Assembly: GCF_024539675.1 (NCBI RefSeq)
Contig: NZ_JAHHIT010000090.1
Span: 1-39,522, forward strand
Source of the DNA: Streptomyces hilarionis
GTDB lineage: Bacteria; Actinomycetota; Actinomycetes; Streptomycetales; Streptomycetaceae
Direction of reading: 5' to 3'
Length of the DNA stretch: 39,522 bases
This document shows, piece after piece, positions 7,959-15,652 of this stretch (positions within the stretch are counted from its first letter, which is position 1; each line of letters begins with the position of its first letter). Made by a program: the position numbers and the translations under genes. Below the pieces are notes generated by a model, which did not search any database, was not told the origin of the DNA, and saw nothing but the letters and a program-made list of their open reading frames with translations.

Positions 7959-9356
7959 GTGACCAGACTCAGCGTCGAGATGCTGGCGGCGGACAAGGTC
8001 GAGCCGATCACCTCGGCCGGCCACGCACAGCTGGGCCTCGCCGTCCTGGCGGGCATCGCCGTGATCGTCCTGCTCATCACCAAGTTCAAGCTGCACGCCT
8101 TCCTGGCGCTGACCATCGGCTCGCTCGCGCTCGGCGCGTTCGCCGGGGCGCCCCTCGACAAGGCCATCGCCTCCTTCACCGCCGGGCTGGGCTCCACGGT
8201 CGCCGGGGTGGGCGTGCTGATCGCGCTGGGCGCGATCCTCGGCAAGCTGCTCGCGGACTCCGGCGGCGCCGACCAGATCGTGGACACCATCCTCGCCAAG
8301 GCGGGCGGCCGCTCGATGCCGTGGGCGATGGTGCTGATCGCCTCCGTCATCGGCCTGCCGCTGTTCTTCGAGGTCGGCGTGGTGCTGCTGATCCCGGTGG
8401 TGCTGATGGTCGCCAAGCGGGGCAACTACTCGCTCATGCGGATCGGGATCCCGGCGCTGGCCGGTCTGTCGGTGATGCACGGACTCGTCCCGCCGCATCC
8501 CGGCCCGCTGGTCGCGATCGACGCGGTCGGCGCCAACCTGGGCGTCACCCTGGCGCTCGGCGTGCTCGTCGCCGTGCCGACGGTCGTCATCGCCGGTCCG
8601 CTGTTCTCGAAGGTCGCCGCCCGCTGGGTCGACGTCCCCGCCCCCGACCGCATGATCCCGCAGCGGGCCTCGGAGGAACTGGACAGGCGTCCCGGCTTCG
8701 GCGCCACCCTGGCCACCATCCTGCTGCCGGTCGTGCTGATGCTGTCCAAGGCGCTCGTCGACATCGTGGTGGACGACCCCGAGCACACCGTGCAGCGCGT
8801 GTTCGACGTCGTCGGCTCGCCCCTGATCGCCCTGCTCGCCGCCGTCCTCGTCGGCATCTTCACGCTGGGCCGGCCCGCGGGCTTCAGCAGGGAGCGGATC
8901 TCGCAGCTGGTGGACCGGGGGCTCGCGCCCATCGCGGGCATCCTGCTGATCGTCGGCGCGGGCGGCGGCTTCAAGCAGACGCTGATCGACTGCGGTGTGG
9001 GCCAGATGATCCTGGACGTCTCCGAGGACTGGTCCATACCGGCCCTGCTGCTGGCCTGGCTGATCGCGGTGGCGATCCGGCTGGCGACCGGCTCGGCGAC
9101 GGTGGCGACGATCTCGGCGGCCGGACTGGTCGCGCCCCTCGCGGCCGACATGTCGACCGCGCACACCGCCCTGCTGGTCCTCGCCATCGGCGCCGGCTCG
9201 CTGTTCTTCAGCCATGTCAACGACGCCGGCTTCTGGCTGGTGAAGGAGTACTTCGGGCTCAGCGTCGGCCAGAACGTCAAGACCTGGTCGGTCATGGAGA
9301 CCATCATCTCGGTGGTCGCCGGCGGGCTGGTCCTGCTGCTCTCGCTCGTCGTCTAG
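7959..9356 (+). CDS. gntP: GntP-family gluconate:H+ symporter
   Basis: 465 residues starting at GTG 7959, after a purine-rich AAAGGGAA. This is a polytopic membrane protein with about 12-14 hydrophobic segments along its length. Family landmarks include a glycine-rich first half (GLGSTVAGVGVLIALGAILG), HGLVPPHPGPL near 170 and GSATVATISAAGL near 380. GntP proteins import gluconate with protons. It sits directly behind gntK and divergent from gntR, completing a three-gene gluconate uptake and activation unit; no 6-phosphogluconate dehydrogenase gene is present in this window. Confidence 0.94.
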   Translation: MTRLSVEMLAADKVEPITSAGHAQLGLAVLAGIAVIVLLITKFKLHAFLALTIGSLALGAFAGAPLDKAIASFTAGLGSTVAGVGVLIALGAILGKLLADSGGADQIVDTILAKAGGRSMPWAMVLIASVIGLPLFFEVGVVLLIPVVLMVAKRGNYSLMRIGIPALAGLSVMHGLVPPHPGPLVAIDAVGANLGVTLALGVLVAVPTVVIAGPLFSKVAARWVDVPAPDRMIPQRASEELDRRPGFGATLATILLPVVLMLSKALVDIVVDDPEHTVQRVFDVVGSPLIALLAAVLVGIFTLGRPAGFSRERISQLVDRGLAPIAGILLIVGAGGGFKQTLIDCGVGQMILDVSEDWSIPALLLAWLIAVAIRLATGSATVATISAAGLVAPLAADMSTAHTALLVLAIGAGSLFFSHVNDAGFWLVKEYFGLSVGQNVKTWSVMETIISVVAGGLVLLLSLVV

Positions 9357-9404
9357 GCCCGGCCCGTCCGGGGGCACGCGGAGCAGTCCGCGGGCCCGAC
9401 GAGC

Positions 9405-9460
9405 TTGCGGAGCACGCGAGTTCGCGGAGCACCCGTTCGCGGGGAACCCGTTCGTGAGGG
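9405..9460. repeat. Short degenerate tandem repeat in a convergent intergenic gap
   Basis: TTCGCGGAGCACCCG (9421-9435) and TTCGCGGGGAACCCG (9436-9450) are adjacent 15-bp units. A weaker copy precedes them (from 9405, TTGCGGAGCACGCG) and a partial TTCGTGAGG follows. The array lies between gntP and the convergent cytochrome gene. It may act as a poor terminator or be replication slippage; I see no other function. Confidence 0.5.
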
Positions 9461-9465
9461 GGCGG

Positions 9466-10086
9466 TCACGGCCGCCACAGGCGGTGTTCCCGTTCCGCCC
9501 ACTCGCGGCTCACCGAGCCGGTGCGCATGCCGCGCCGGGCCTCCGGGTCGCCCAAGGCCATGCCGATGTGACCGGCCAGGACGACGCCGATGGTCAGGGC
9601 CAGCCAGTCGTGGACGAAGGTCGCGCTGGTGCGCCACATGATCGGGGCCAGGTGGGTGAACCACATGAGCAGACCCGTGCCGAGCATGACCAGGCTCGCC
9701 CCCGCGATCCAGGACGCGTAGACCTTCTGCCCGGCGTTGAACTTGGCCGCCGGACGCGACTCCCGGCGCTTGTCGCGGCGCAGGGCGGCCCGCAGCCAGC
9801 GCCGGTCGTGCGGGCCGAAGCGGTTGAGGTGTCCGAGGTCGGCGCGGAACGCCCGCGAGGCCAGGCCCGCCAGGACGGGCACGGGCAGCGCCAGGCCCGC
9901 CCACTCGTGCACGCGGACGACCAGCTCGCGGCGGCCCACCAGCCGGGCGAACTCGGGGATGTACAGGAAGGACGCGGTCACCACGCACACGCCCATCAGC
10001 AGGGCCGTGGTGCGGTGCACCCACCGCACGGCGGGGGTGAAGCGGCGCACTCGCGCCGGGTGCGGCGCCTCAGTTCGTAGGGTCAT
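9466..10086 (-). CDS. Cytochrome b561/b6-type membrane subunit
   Basis: 206 residues from ATG 10086. Four hydrophobic helices carry histidines placed as haem b ligands (AVRWVHRTTALL, VVRVHEWAGLAL, TFVHDWLALTIG, VLAGHIGMAL). The fold resembles the cytochrome b subunits of formate/thiosulfate reductase type, and functionally the MsrQ/YedZ partner of MsrP/YedY. Its start overlaps the 3' end of the molybdopterin oxidoreductase gene by 17 nt, pointing to coupled translation and a complex. It probably exchanges electrons between the quinone pool and the exported molybdoenzyme. The longer in-frame extension upstream overlaps that gene extensively and is rejected. Confidence 0.85.
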   Translation of the reverse strand: MTLRTEAPHPARVRRFTPAVRWVHRTTALLMGVCVVTASFLYIPEFARLVGRRELVVRVHEWAGLALPVPVLAGLASRAFRADLGHLNRFGPHDRRWLRAALRRDKRRESRPAAKFNAGQKVYASWIAGASLVMLGTGLLMWFTHLAPIMWRTSATFVHDWLALTIGVVLAGHIGMALGDPEARRGMRTGSVSREWAEREHRLWRP

Positions 10087-10897
10087 CGTCGCGTCCGTTC
10101 GAGCGGCCGACCCAGGCGTCGACGTCGTAGCCGCGGTTCTCCCAGTAGCCGGGCCGCACCTTCTCGGTGACGGTGATGCCGGAGAGCCATTTGGCCGACT
10201 TGTAGAAGTACATGGGCGCCACGTAGAGCCGGACGGGTCCGCCGTGGTCGTGCCCGAGATCCTTGTCCTGCATCCGCAGCGCCACCAGGACGTCGGCGCG
10301 GCGGGCCTGCGCCAGGGTGAGGCTCTCGGTGTAGGCGCCGTCGAAGCAGGTGAAGCGGACGGCGCCGGCCCCGGGCCGCACACCGGCCGCGTCCAGCAGC
10401 GCGGACAGCCGCACGCCCTCGAAGGGGGTGCCGGGCACGCGCCAGCCCGTGACGCACTGGACGTCCCTGACCATCCGGGTCTGGGGCAGGGCGCGCAGCT
10501 CGTCCAGCGTGTAGACGCCGGGCCGGTCGACCAGTCCGTCCACGGTGAGGCGGTAGTCCGTGGCGTCCCTGTGCGGCACGGACGAGGTCACCGAGTAGTA
10601 GCGGAAGCCGCCGCCGTTGGGGAGCAGGCCGGTGAGCCCGGTGGGGTCCCGGTCCGCGGCACCGGCCAGGAAGGCCTCCAGGCCACGCTGCAACGGGGGT
10701 GCGGCGATCACGCCCAGGGCGCCCAGGGCGAGCGTGCCGAGGAACACCCGCCGGCCGACGGGCGCACCGCGTTCGCCGGACGCCCCGGGGTCACGGGAGG
10801 GTTCCGCGCCGTCCGGCCGCCGCTCGGGCGGGGCGGGTCGTGCGGGGGGCTCGGGTCGTTCGGGTCGTTCCGGTTGTCCGGGCGGTTCGGGGGTCAC
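10070..10897 (-). CDS. Tat-exported molybdopterin-dependent oxidoreductase (SUOX/YedY fold)
   Basis: About 275 residues from GTG 10897. A proline/arginine-rich N-terminus precedes a twin-arginine signal, GRRVFLGTLALGALGVIAA (about residues 45-63), indicating export by Tat. The catalytic domain has RDVQCVTGWRVPG with Cys148 as the expected molybdenum ligand, then FTCFDGAYTESLTL and PVRLYVAPMYFYKSAKWLSG, typical of the sulfite-oxidase-fold family. There is no haem domain; the overlapping cytochrome b gene supplies that. The substrate cannot be read from the sequence. GTG 10897 has GGAGGGG almost touching it, so the start is uncertain; GTG 10975, overlapping the preceding gene's stop (GTGA), is an alternative that would add 26 residues. 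Confidence 0.85.
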   Translation of the reverse strand: MTPEPPGQPERPERPEPPARPAPPERRPDGAEPSRDPGASGERGAPVGRRVFLGTLALGALGVIAAPPLQRGLEAFLAGAADRDPTGLTGLLPNGGGFRYYSVTSSVPHRDATDYRLTVDGLVDRPGVYTLDELRALPQTRMVRDVQCVTGWRVPGTPFEGVRLSALLDAAGVRPGAGAVRFTCFDGAYTESLTLAQARRADVLVALRMQDKDLGHDHGGPVRLYVAPMYFYKSAKWLSGITVTEKVRPGYWENRGYDVDAWVGRSNGRDDDPTN

Positions 10898-10971
10898 CCC
10901 TCCATTCGAGCACCAGGGTGCCCGTCGGGGCCAGGGATCCAGGACCGCCGTCAGACTTCCGTCATCACTTC

Positions 10972-11943
10972 TCACCCGGCTCTCGGCCACGGCACGCACC
11001 GACCGGTCCGCAGCGCGGCGGCACGGGCCGCCCGGAAGGCCTCGCCCGGGTCCCGGTCCGGGTACGACCAGGGCTGCCGGGTGACGTGCCGGCCGATGCG
11101 CCGGAAGAGGGCGGCGGCCTCGGCCCCCCGTCCCCCGCACACCGTGGCGTGGGCGAGGAAGTTGAGGTCGACCAGGTGCCGGGGGTGGTCGTCGTGCTCC
11201 CACTCCAGCCACCAGTCGAAGGCCGCCTTCAGCACGTCCGGGGCCCGCCCGTCGCGCCAGTGGCCGCAGGCGGCGGGGTCGGCCGGCACGAAGCCGTGCG
11301 CGGCCAGCACACGGTAGCGCTCGGCGTGCGCGACGACCGGCAGGATGGCCAGCGGGGAGTCGGCGGGCGCCTGCTCGGCGGCCCAGGCGGCGAACTCGTA
11401 CACCTCGTGCAGCGGGTCGGGGCCGCGGTCGGCACGGCGTTCGGCCAGGCGGGCCACCATCAGGTGGTGCGCGTGGTGGTGGTCGCGGTGCCGGGCGCGG
11501 ATCTCCTCGAAGATCCGCACGGCCCGTGGCCCGCCCGTCCGCTCCAGCTGGAGCAGGCCCAGCCAGGGGGTCGGGTCGGCGGGTGCGAGCTCGGCCGCCG
11601 TGCGGCACGCGGCGCGGGCGGGAGCGGGGTCCTCCTTGCCGCGCAGGGCCCGGCGGACGCGGGCCAGGGCGAGCAGGACGGCGGCGTCGGGGCAGTCCGG
11701 TTCGGCGAGCAGCCAGTCGTCGGCCCAGGCGGCCGCGTACGGTTCGCGGGCGAGGACGGCGACCCGGTGCGCGCGCCGGTCCCAGTCGTCGCCGGTGCGG
11801 GCCAGCAGGGCGCGCACCGGCTGTCTGCGGCCCTGCGCCAGCGCGGCGCGGGCGGCGACGAGCCGGTCGTCGTCCAGGGCCGGGTCGGGGGCCGGGCCCG
11901 GGCACTGCCCGTCGGGGCCGAGGGGTGGCGGGGGTAAGGGCAC
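10972..11943 (-). CDS. Helical-repeat protein of unknown function with a TTA third codon
   Basis: 323 residues, rich in alanine, arginine and leucine. It is probably built of helix-turn-helix solenoid units resembling degenerate TPRs (PDAAVLLALARVRRALRG, DPTPWLGLLQLERTGG). A His-rich patch RHRDHHHAHH lies near 165, with HDDHPRHLVDLNFLAHA later. I recognise no enzyme motif. GTG 11943 is preceded by GAGGAAG at good spacing, and no other in-frame start gives a sensible N-terminus. Codon 3 is TTA, the only such codon I found in a called gene of the window, so expression may depend on the bldA leucyl-tRNA. It heads the strand leading into the molybdoenzyme and cytochrome genes and may be their first cistron. 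Confidence 0.75.
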   Translation of the reverse strand: MPLPPPPLGPDGQCPGPAPDPALDDDRLVAARAALAQGRRQPVRALLARTGDDWDRRAHRVAVLAREPYAAAWADDWLLAEPDCPDAAVLLALARVRRALRGKEDPAPARAACRTAAELAPADPTPWLGLLQLERTGGPRAVRIFEEIRARHRDHHHAHHLMVARLAERRADRGPDPLHEVYEFAAWAAEQAPADSPLAILPVVAHAERYRVLAAHGFVPADPAACGHWRDGRAPDVLKAAFDWWLEWEHDDHPRHLVDLNFLAHATVCGGRGAEAAALFRRIGRHVTRQPWSYPDRDPGEAFRAARAAALRTGRCVPWPRAG

Positions 11944-12404
11944 CGCGGGACTTCCTCATCCTCCTCGGCGGCGGCTCTGGCATCGGCCCGCGATCGGCCG
12001 ATCACCCACAGCCAATCGTCGGCCGGCGTCCACCGTCAAGGCCCGGCGACCGTGCCCGCGCCGGCCGCCGCGCGACCGAGGACGGGCCGCGGCGCCCCGC
12101 CGCTGGTGGGGCCCTTCGCGGGCGGCGCCGCCCGGCGCCGGTGTGGCGTACGCCATGGCGCGGCCCGGCCGCAGCCCACACCATGGCGGTACGGCCGCGA
12201 CGGCCGTACGGTCGCGCCCCGGCCCTCGGGCCCGGCGCCGCGGGCGGGTCGACCGCCCGGTCAGGGGTACTCCCGGAAGCACCGTCCCGGGGTGGACCCG
12301 AAGCGAAGGATTCCGGCACTCGCAGGGCACCGCGGACGCCGGGACGCTACAGTCGGCCACACGCACCCCGTCCGTGGTCCGACCGGATGATCGAGGTACG
12401 CAGC
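11944..12404. other. Divergent intergenic region rich in palindromes
   Basis: The 461 bp separating divergent transcription units contain no convincing gene. They hold several inverted repeats: GGTGTGG (12140-12146) with CCACACC, the perfect palindrome GGCGTACGCC (12145-12154), overlapping GCCATGGC, and GTACGGCCG-CGA-CGGCCGTAC (12189-12209). The frame reading through to the DMT transporter here has no transporter-like sequence and is treated as noncoding. Promoters for both flanking genes presumably lie here but were not identified. Confidence 0.6.
12189..12209. repeat. Perfect 9-bp inverted repeat with 3-nt spacer
   Basis: GTACGGCCG and CGGCCGTAC are separated by CGA. The repeat lies about 200 bp upstream of the DMT transporter and follows two further palindromes within 50 bp. 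It could be a dimeric-regulator site or the end of a structured leader. No run of T follows, so a terminator is less likely. Confidence 0.6.
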
Positions 12405-13298
12405 GTGTCGGTACTGGTTCTGGTTCTCGCCGTGAGCGCCGCCTGCTGCCTGGGCTTCGGGTTCGTGCTCCAGCAGAACGCGGCCCAGAGGGCGCCGCTG
12501 GGCGACTTCCTCTCGCCGCGGCTGCTGCTCGACCTGATGAAGGTGCCCCGCTGGCTCGGCGGCATCGGCCTGATGGTGGCGGGCATGGCGCTGGGCGCGG
12601 TCGCGCTCGGCCAGGGCGAGATCTCCCTGGTGGAGCCCCTGCTCGCGACGAACCTGCTCTTCGCGCTCGCGCTCTCCCGGCACCAGACGAAGCAGCCGCT
12701 CGGCCGCCAGGGCTGGGCCGGCCTGCTCCTGCTCGCGGGCGGCGTGACCGCCTTCATCGTGGCGGGCCAGCCGCGCGGGGGCACCGCGGTCGCGGACCCG
12801 TTGCGGCACTGGCTGATCATCGGCGTGATGGTGGGGCTGGCGCTGCTGCTGACGACGTACGCCAAGCGCTCCCGGCTGAGTTCGGGGCCGGTCCTGCTCT
12901 CCCTCGCGGCGGGCCTGCTGTACGGCGTCCAGGACGCCCTGACCAGGGTCAGCGGACAGCGGTTCGGCGCGGGCGGCCTCGGTGAGCTGCTCACCGGGTG
13001 GCAGCCGTACGCGGTGCTCGCGCTCGGCGTGAGCGGACTGGTCCTGGTGCAGAGCGCGTTCGAGACGGCGCCCCTGCGGATGTCGCTGCCCGCGCTGACG
13101 GCGGCCCAGCCGCTGGCGGGGATCCTGTGCGGCGTGGGCTTCCTCGGCGACCAGCTGCACACCGACACCGGCGCGCTGGCCTGGGAGGCGGCGGGACTCG
13201 CGGCGATCGTCGCGGGCATCGTGCTCCTCGGGCTGCACCCGGCGATGCCCCGGGGCGCGGCGCCGCGCGAGCGGGTGCCGAACTTCCAGCCGCAGTGA
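12405..13298 (+). CDS. DMT-superfamily transporter (10 TM, EamA/NIPA-like)
   Basis: About 297 residues with roughly ten hydrophobic helices in two five-helix halves and a short charged C-terminal tail, as in drug/metabolite transporters. The N-terminus MSVLVLVLAVSAACCLGFG begins inside the first membrane helix. GTG 12405 is favoured because GAGGT lies 7 nt upstream; ATG 12387 in frame has no such site. The conserved EPLLATNLLFALALS and ALTAAQPLAGILCG segments correspond to the ends of each repeat. The substrate is not inferable. It is monocistronic, followed by a NUDIX gene 70 nt away on the same strand. Confidence 0.85.
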   Translation: MSVLVLVLAVSAACCLGFGFVLQQNAAQRAPLGDFLSPRLLLDLMKVPRWLGGIGLMVAGMALGAVALGQGEISLVEPLLATNLLFALALSRHQTKQPLGRQGWAGLLLLAGGVTAFIVAGQPRGGTAVADPLRHWLIIGVMVGLALLLTTYAKRSRLSSGPVLLSLAAGLLYGVQDALTRVSGQRFGAGGLGELLTGWQPYAVLALGVSGLVLVQSAFETAPLRMSLPALTAAQPLAGILCGVGFLGDQLHTDTGALAWEAAGLAAIVAGIVLLGLHPAMPRGAAPRERVPNFQPQ

Positions 13299-13368
13299 CC
13301 GGCGGGCCCGTTCCCGCGTCCCGGACGGCACGGTCGTGCGTCGGGGATGGCCTGCTTGGATGGGCGGT

Positions 13369-13884
13369 ATGAGCGCTGCTGACGAGATCCTCGACGTCGT
13401 CGACGAGAACGACCGGGTCGTGGGGCGGTTCCCCCGGGGGCGGGTGTACGCCGAAGGGCTGCGTCACCGCTGCGTCTTCGTCCGGGCCCGGGACGCGGAG
13501 GGCCGGCTGTTCGTGCACCGCCGGACCGCGACCAAGCTGGTCTTCCCCTCGCTGTACGACATGTTCGTCGGCGGCGTGGTCGGCGCGGGCGAGAGCTACG
13601 ACGACGCCGCCCTGCGCGAGGCCGAGGAGGAGCTGGGGGTGAGCGGGCTGCCCCGGCCGGAGTTCCTCTTCAAGTTCCTCTACGACGGCGGGTCCGCCGG
13701 GAGCTGGTGGTCGGCCGTCTACGAGGTCCGCTGCGAGCTGCCGGTGCGTCCCCAGGTGGAGGAGGTGGCCTGGCACGCGTTCCTGCCCGAGGAGGAGGTC
13801 GAGCGCCGCCTGCCTGTCTGGGAGTGGGTTCCGGACGGGCTGGCCGCGTACCGGCGTCTGAAGGAGTTCCGGCCGACGGGCTGA
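13369..13884 (+). CDS. NUDIX hydrolase (YfcD/IDI-like)
   Basis: 171 residues. The Nudix box runs from GGVVGAGESYDD through ALREAEEELGV (about 65-88), with the REAxEELG core intact for Mg2+-dependent hydrolysis of a nucleoside-diphosphate-X substrate. The N-terminal DEILDVVDENDRVVGRFPR and RCVFVRARDAEGRLFVHRR resemble the YfcD group related to isopentenyl-diphosphate isomerase, though true IDI activity is not implied. A Trp/Glu-rich C-terminus (EVAWHAFLPEEEVERRLPVW) completes the fold. ATG 13369 is selected over ATG 13336 because homology starts at MSAADEILDVV. Confidence 0.88.
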   Translation: MSAADEILDVVDENDRVVGRFPRGRVYAEGLRHRCVFVRARDAEGRLFVHRRTATKLVFPSLYDMFVGGVVGAGESYDDAALREAEEELGVSGLPRPEFLFKFLYDGGSAGSWWSAVYEVRCELPVRPQVEEVAWHAFLPEEEVERRLPVWEWVPDGLAAYRRLKEFRPTG

Positions 13885-13941
13885 GCGGGGCCCGCCGGAG
13901 TGCTCCGGGCGGGGCGGCGGACGGCGGGTAGGGTCCGTCGG

Positions 13942-14334
13942 GTGATCGAGTTCGTGCGGAATGTCAGTCTGTGGTTCGCTCCCGAGCAGGTGCGGGCGGA
14001 GGGCAGCACGCCCGACTACCGGTTCTCGCTGGCCAACGAGCGTACGTTCCTGGCCTGGCTGCGGACCGCGCTGGCGCTGATCGGCGGGGGGTTCGCCGTG
14101 GACCAGTTCCTGCCGGACCTGCGCTGGGGCTGGCGGGTCGGGCTGGCGCTGGCCCTGCTGGGGGCGGGCGTGCTGTGCTCGTTGCGCGCGGTGAACCACT
14201 GGATGCGCTGCGAGCGGGCGATGCGCCGGGGCGAGGACCTGCCGGCGTCCCGGTTCCCGGCGCTGCTGGGCGTGGTGGTCGCGGTGGTGGCGGTGGCGAT
14301 GGTCGTGGTGGTGCTGGTGGGGTGGGAGGGGTGA
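13942..14334 (+). CDS. DUF202 (YidH-like) membrane protein, first of a tandem pair
   Basis: 130 residues starting at GTG 13942. The hallmark LANERTFLAWLRTALALIGGG appears near 28-48, followed by three membrane helices, the pattern of DUF202/YidH inner-membrane proteins whose role is unknown. The segment before the first helix, ending RAEGSTPDYRF, is cytoplasmic. The stop codon overlaps the next start (GTGA at 14331-14334), so the two DUF202 genes are translationally coupled and their products may interact. Confidence 0.87.
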   Translation: MIEFVRNVSLWFAPEQVRAEGSTPDYRFSLANERTFLAWLRTALALIGGGFAVDQFLPDLRWGWRVGLALALLGAGVLCSLRAVNHWMRCERAMRRGEDLPASRFPALLGVVVAVVAVAMVVVVLVGWEG

Positions 14335-14663
14335 GCGGCCCGTCGCCGTCCCGGCGCGATCCCGGGCTCCAGCCGGAGCGGACCCGGCTGGCCTGGCGGC
14401 GAGCGACGCTGTCGAGCACCGTCACCGCCGTGCTGGCCGTGAAGGCGGCGGTGCACGGCGCGGGCGGCAGGACCTCGGCGGCCGGGATCGTCGCCTGCGC
14501 GCTGTGCTGGGTTCTGTGGCTGGCCTTCCTGCTGCTCGCCCACCGGCGTATCCGGTCCCTGGCCGCCGTGGCGACTCCGGCGCCCCTGGCGCCGCGGCAC
14601 GCCACGTCGGTGGTCCTGTGCACCGTCGCCACGGCGGCCTGCGCCGTGGCCCTGGTGATCTAG
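14331..14663 (+). CDS. Second DUF202 small membrane protein
   Basis: 110 residues from GTG 14331, which shares bases with the stop of the preceding DUF202 gene and has GGGAGGG upstream. The motif LQPERTRLAWRRATLSSTV (about 14-32) is the DUF202 signature in the shorter form; three hydrophobic segments follow. Its TAG stop overlaps the stop of the convergent oxidoreductase gene through a shared CTAG at 14660-14663. Function is unknown; the tandem arrangement suggests a heteromeric membrane protein. Confidence 0.85.
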   Translation: MSGPSPSRRDPGLQPERTRLAWRRATLSSTVTAVLAVKAAVHGAGGRTSAAGIVACALCWVLWLAFLLLAHRRIRSLAAVATPAPLAPRHATSVVLCTVATAACAVALVI

Positions 14664-15652
14664 CCCGGGTCCCGGGCGTCCGCCGCACCCGTGCCGTCGT
14701 CGGCGTCCGTGGCGTCGTCGGCGTCCCAGGCCACCGTGACGACGATCTTGCCGCGGGTGCGGCCCTCCTCGTTCAGCCGGTGGGCCTCCGCCGCGCGCTC
14801 CAGCGGGAACGTGTCGGACACGTGCACCGAGACGACGCCCTGCTCGGCCAGTTCCGCCAGTCGGGTGAGGTCCTCGGCGTCGGGCCGCACCCAGTAGTAG
14901 CGGCCGCCGTAGCCGACGACGTCGCCGTCGGCGATCGAGACCAGGCGTCCTTCCGGGGCCAGCAGGTTGGCGGAGACCTTCAGGGTGTCGCCCCCGATCG
15001 TGTCGAAGGCCGCGTCCACCCCCTCGGGCGCCAGCCCGCGCACCCGCTCGGCCAGTCCCTCGCCGTAGGCGACCGGCTCGCCGCCCAGGGAGCGCACGAA
15101 GTCGTGGTTGGCCTCGCTCGCCGTGCCGATCACCCGGGCGCCGAGGTGGCGGGCGAGCTGCACGGCGATGGAGCCGACCCCGCCGGCGGCGGCGTGGACG
15201 AGGACCGTCTCACCTCGCTTGACCCGCAGGGCCCCGGTCAGCACCTGGTAGGCGGTGAGGCCGGTCAGCGGCAGGCCCGCGGCCTCCTCCCAGGTGAGGT
15301 TGCGGGGCTTGCGGGCGAGGGTGCGCACCGGCGCGGCCACGTACTCGGCGAAGGTGCCGCGGGAGAGGAAGTCCTCGCGGACGTAGCCGATGACCTCGTC
15401 GCCGACGGAGTACTCCGCCACGGACACCCCGAGCTGGACGACGACCCCCGAGACGTCCCAGCCGGGGACCACCGGGAAGACGGCGTCGAGCATCGGGTCC
15501 AGGTAACCCTGACGGCACTTCCAGTCGACGGGGTTCACGGCCGCCGCCCGGACCTTCACCAGCACCGAGTCGGGACCGATCTTGGGCTCGCGGACGTCCC
15601 CGTACACGAGGGTCTCGGGGCCGCCGTAGCGGGAGTAGCTGATGGCCTTCAT
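14660..15652 (-). CDS. NADP-dependent quinone-oxidoreductase-type MDR enzyme
   Basis: 330 residues from ATG 15652. A zinc-free medium-chain dehydrogenase/reductase: the N-terminal GroES-like domain has VRAAAVNPVDWKCRQG and GWDVSGVVVQLG, and the Rossmann domain has LVHAAAGGVGSIAVQLAR (about 150-168), the quinone-oxidoreductase nucleotide motif. Cysteine ligands for catalytic zinc are absent. The last 20 or so residues are acidic and low-complexity (ADDATDADDGTGAADARD), a tail not needed for the fold. It probably reduces quinones or enones with NADPH. It is monocistronic and divergent from the kinase/ACAD operon. Confidence 0.88.
   Translation of the reverse strand: MKAISYSRYGGPETLVYGDVREPKIGPDSVLVKVRAAAVNPVDWKCRQGYLDPMLDAVFPVVPGWDVSGVVVQLGVSVAEYSVGDEVIGYVREDFLSRGTFAEYVAAPVRTLARKPRNLTWEEAAGLPLTGLTAYQVLTGALRVKRGETVLVHAAAGGVGSIAVQLARHLGARVIGTASEANHDFVRSLGGEPVAYGEGLAERVRGLAPEGVDAAFDTIGGDTLKVSANLLAPEGRLVSIADGDVVGYGGRYYWVRPDAEDLTRLAELAEQGVVSVHVSDTFPLERAAEAHRLNEEGRTRGKIVVTVAWDADDATDADDGTGAADARDPG

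Noticed and set aside
11526..12404. N-terminal extension of the DMT transporter frame
   Set aside because: The extra sequence is basic, proline-rich and non-membrane, and overlaps the divergent gene; a good ribosome-binding site precedes GTG 12405.
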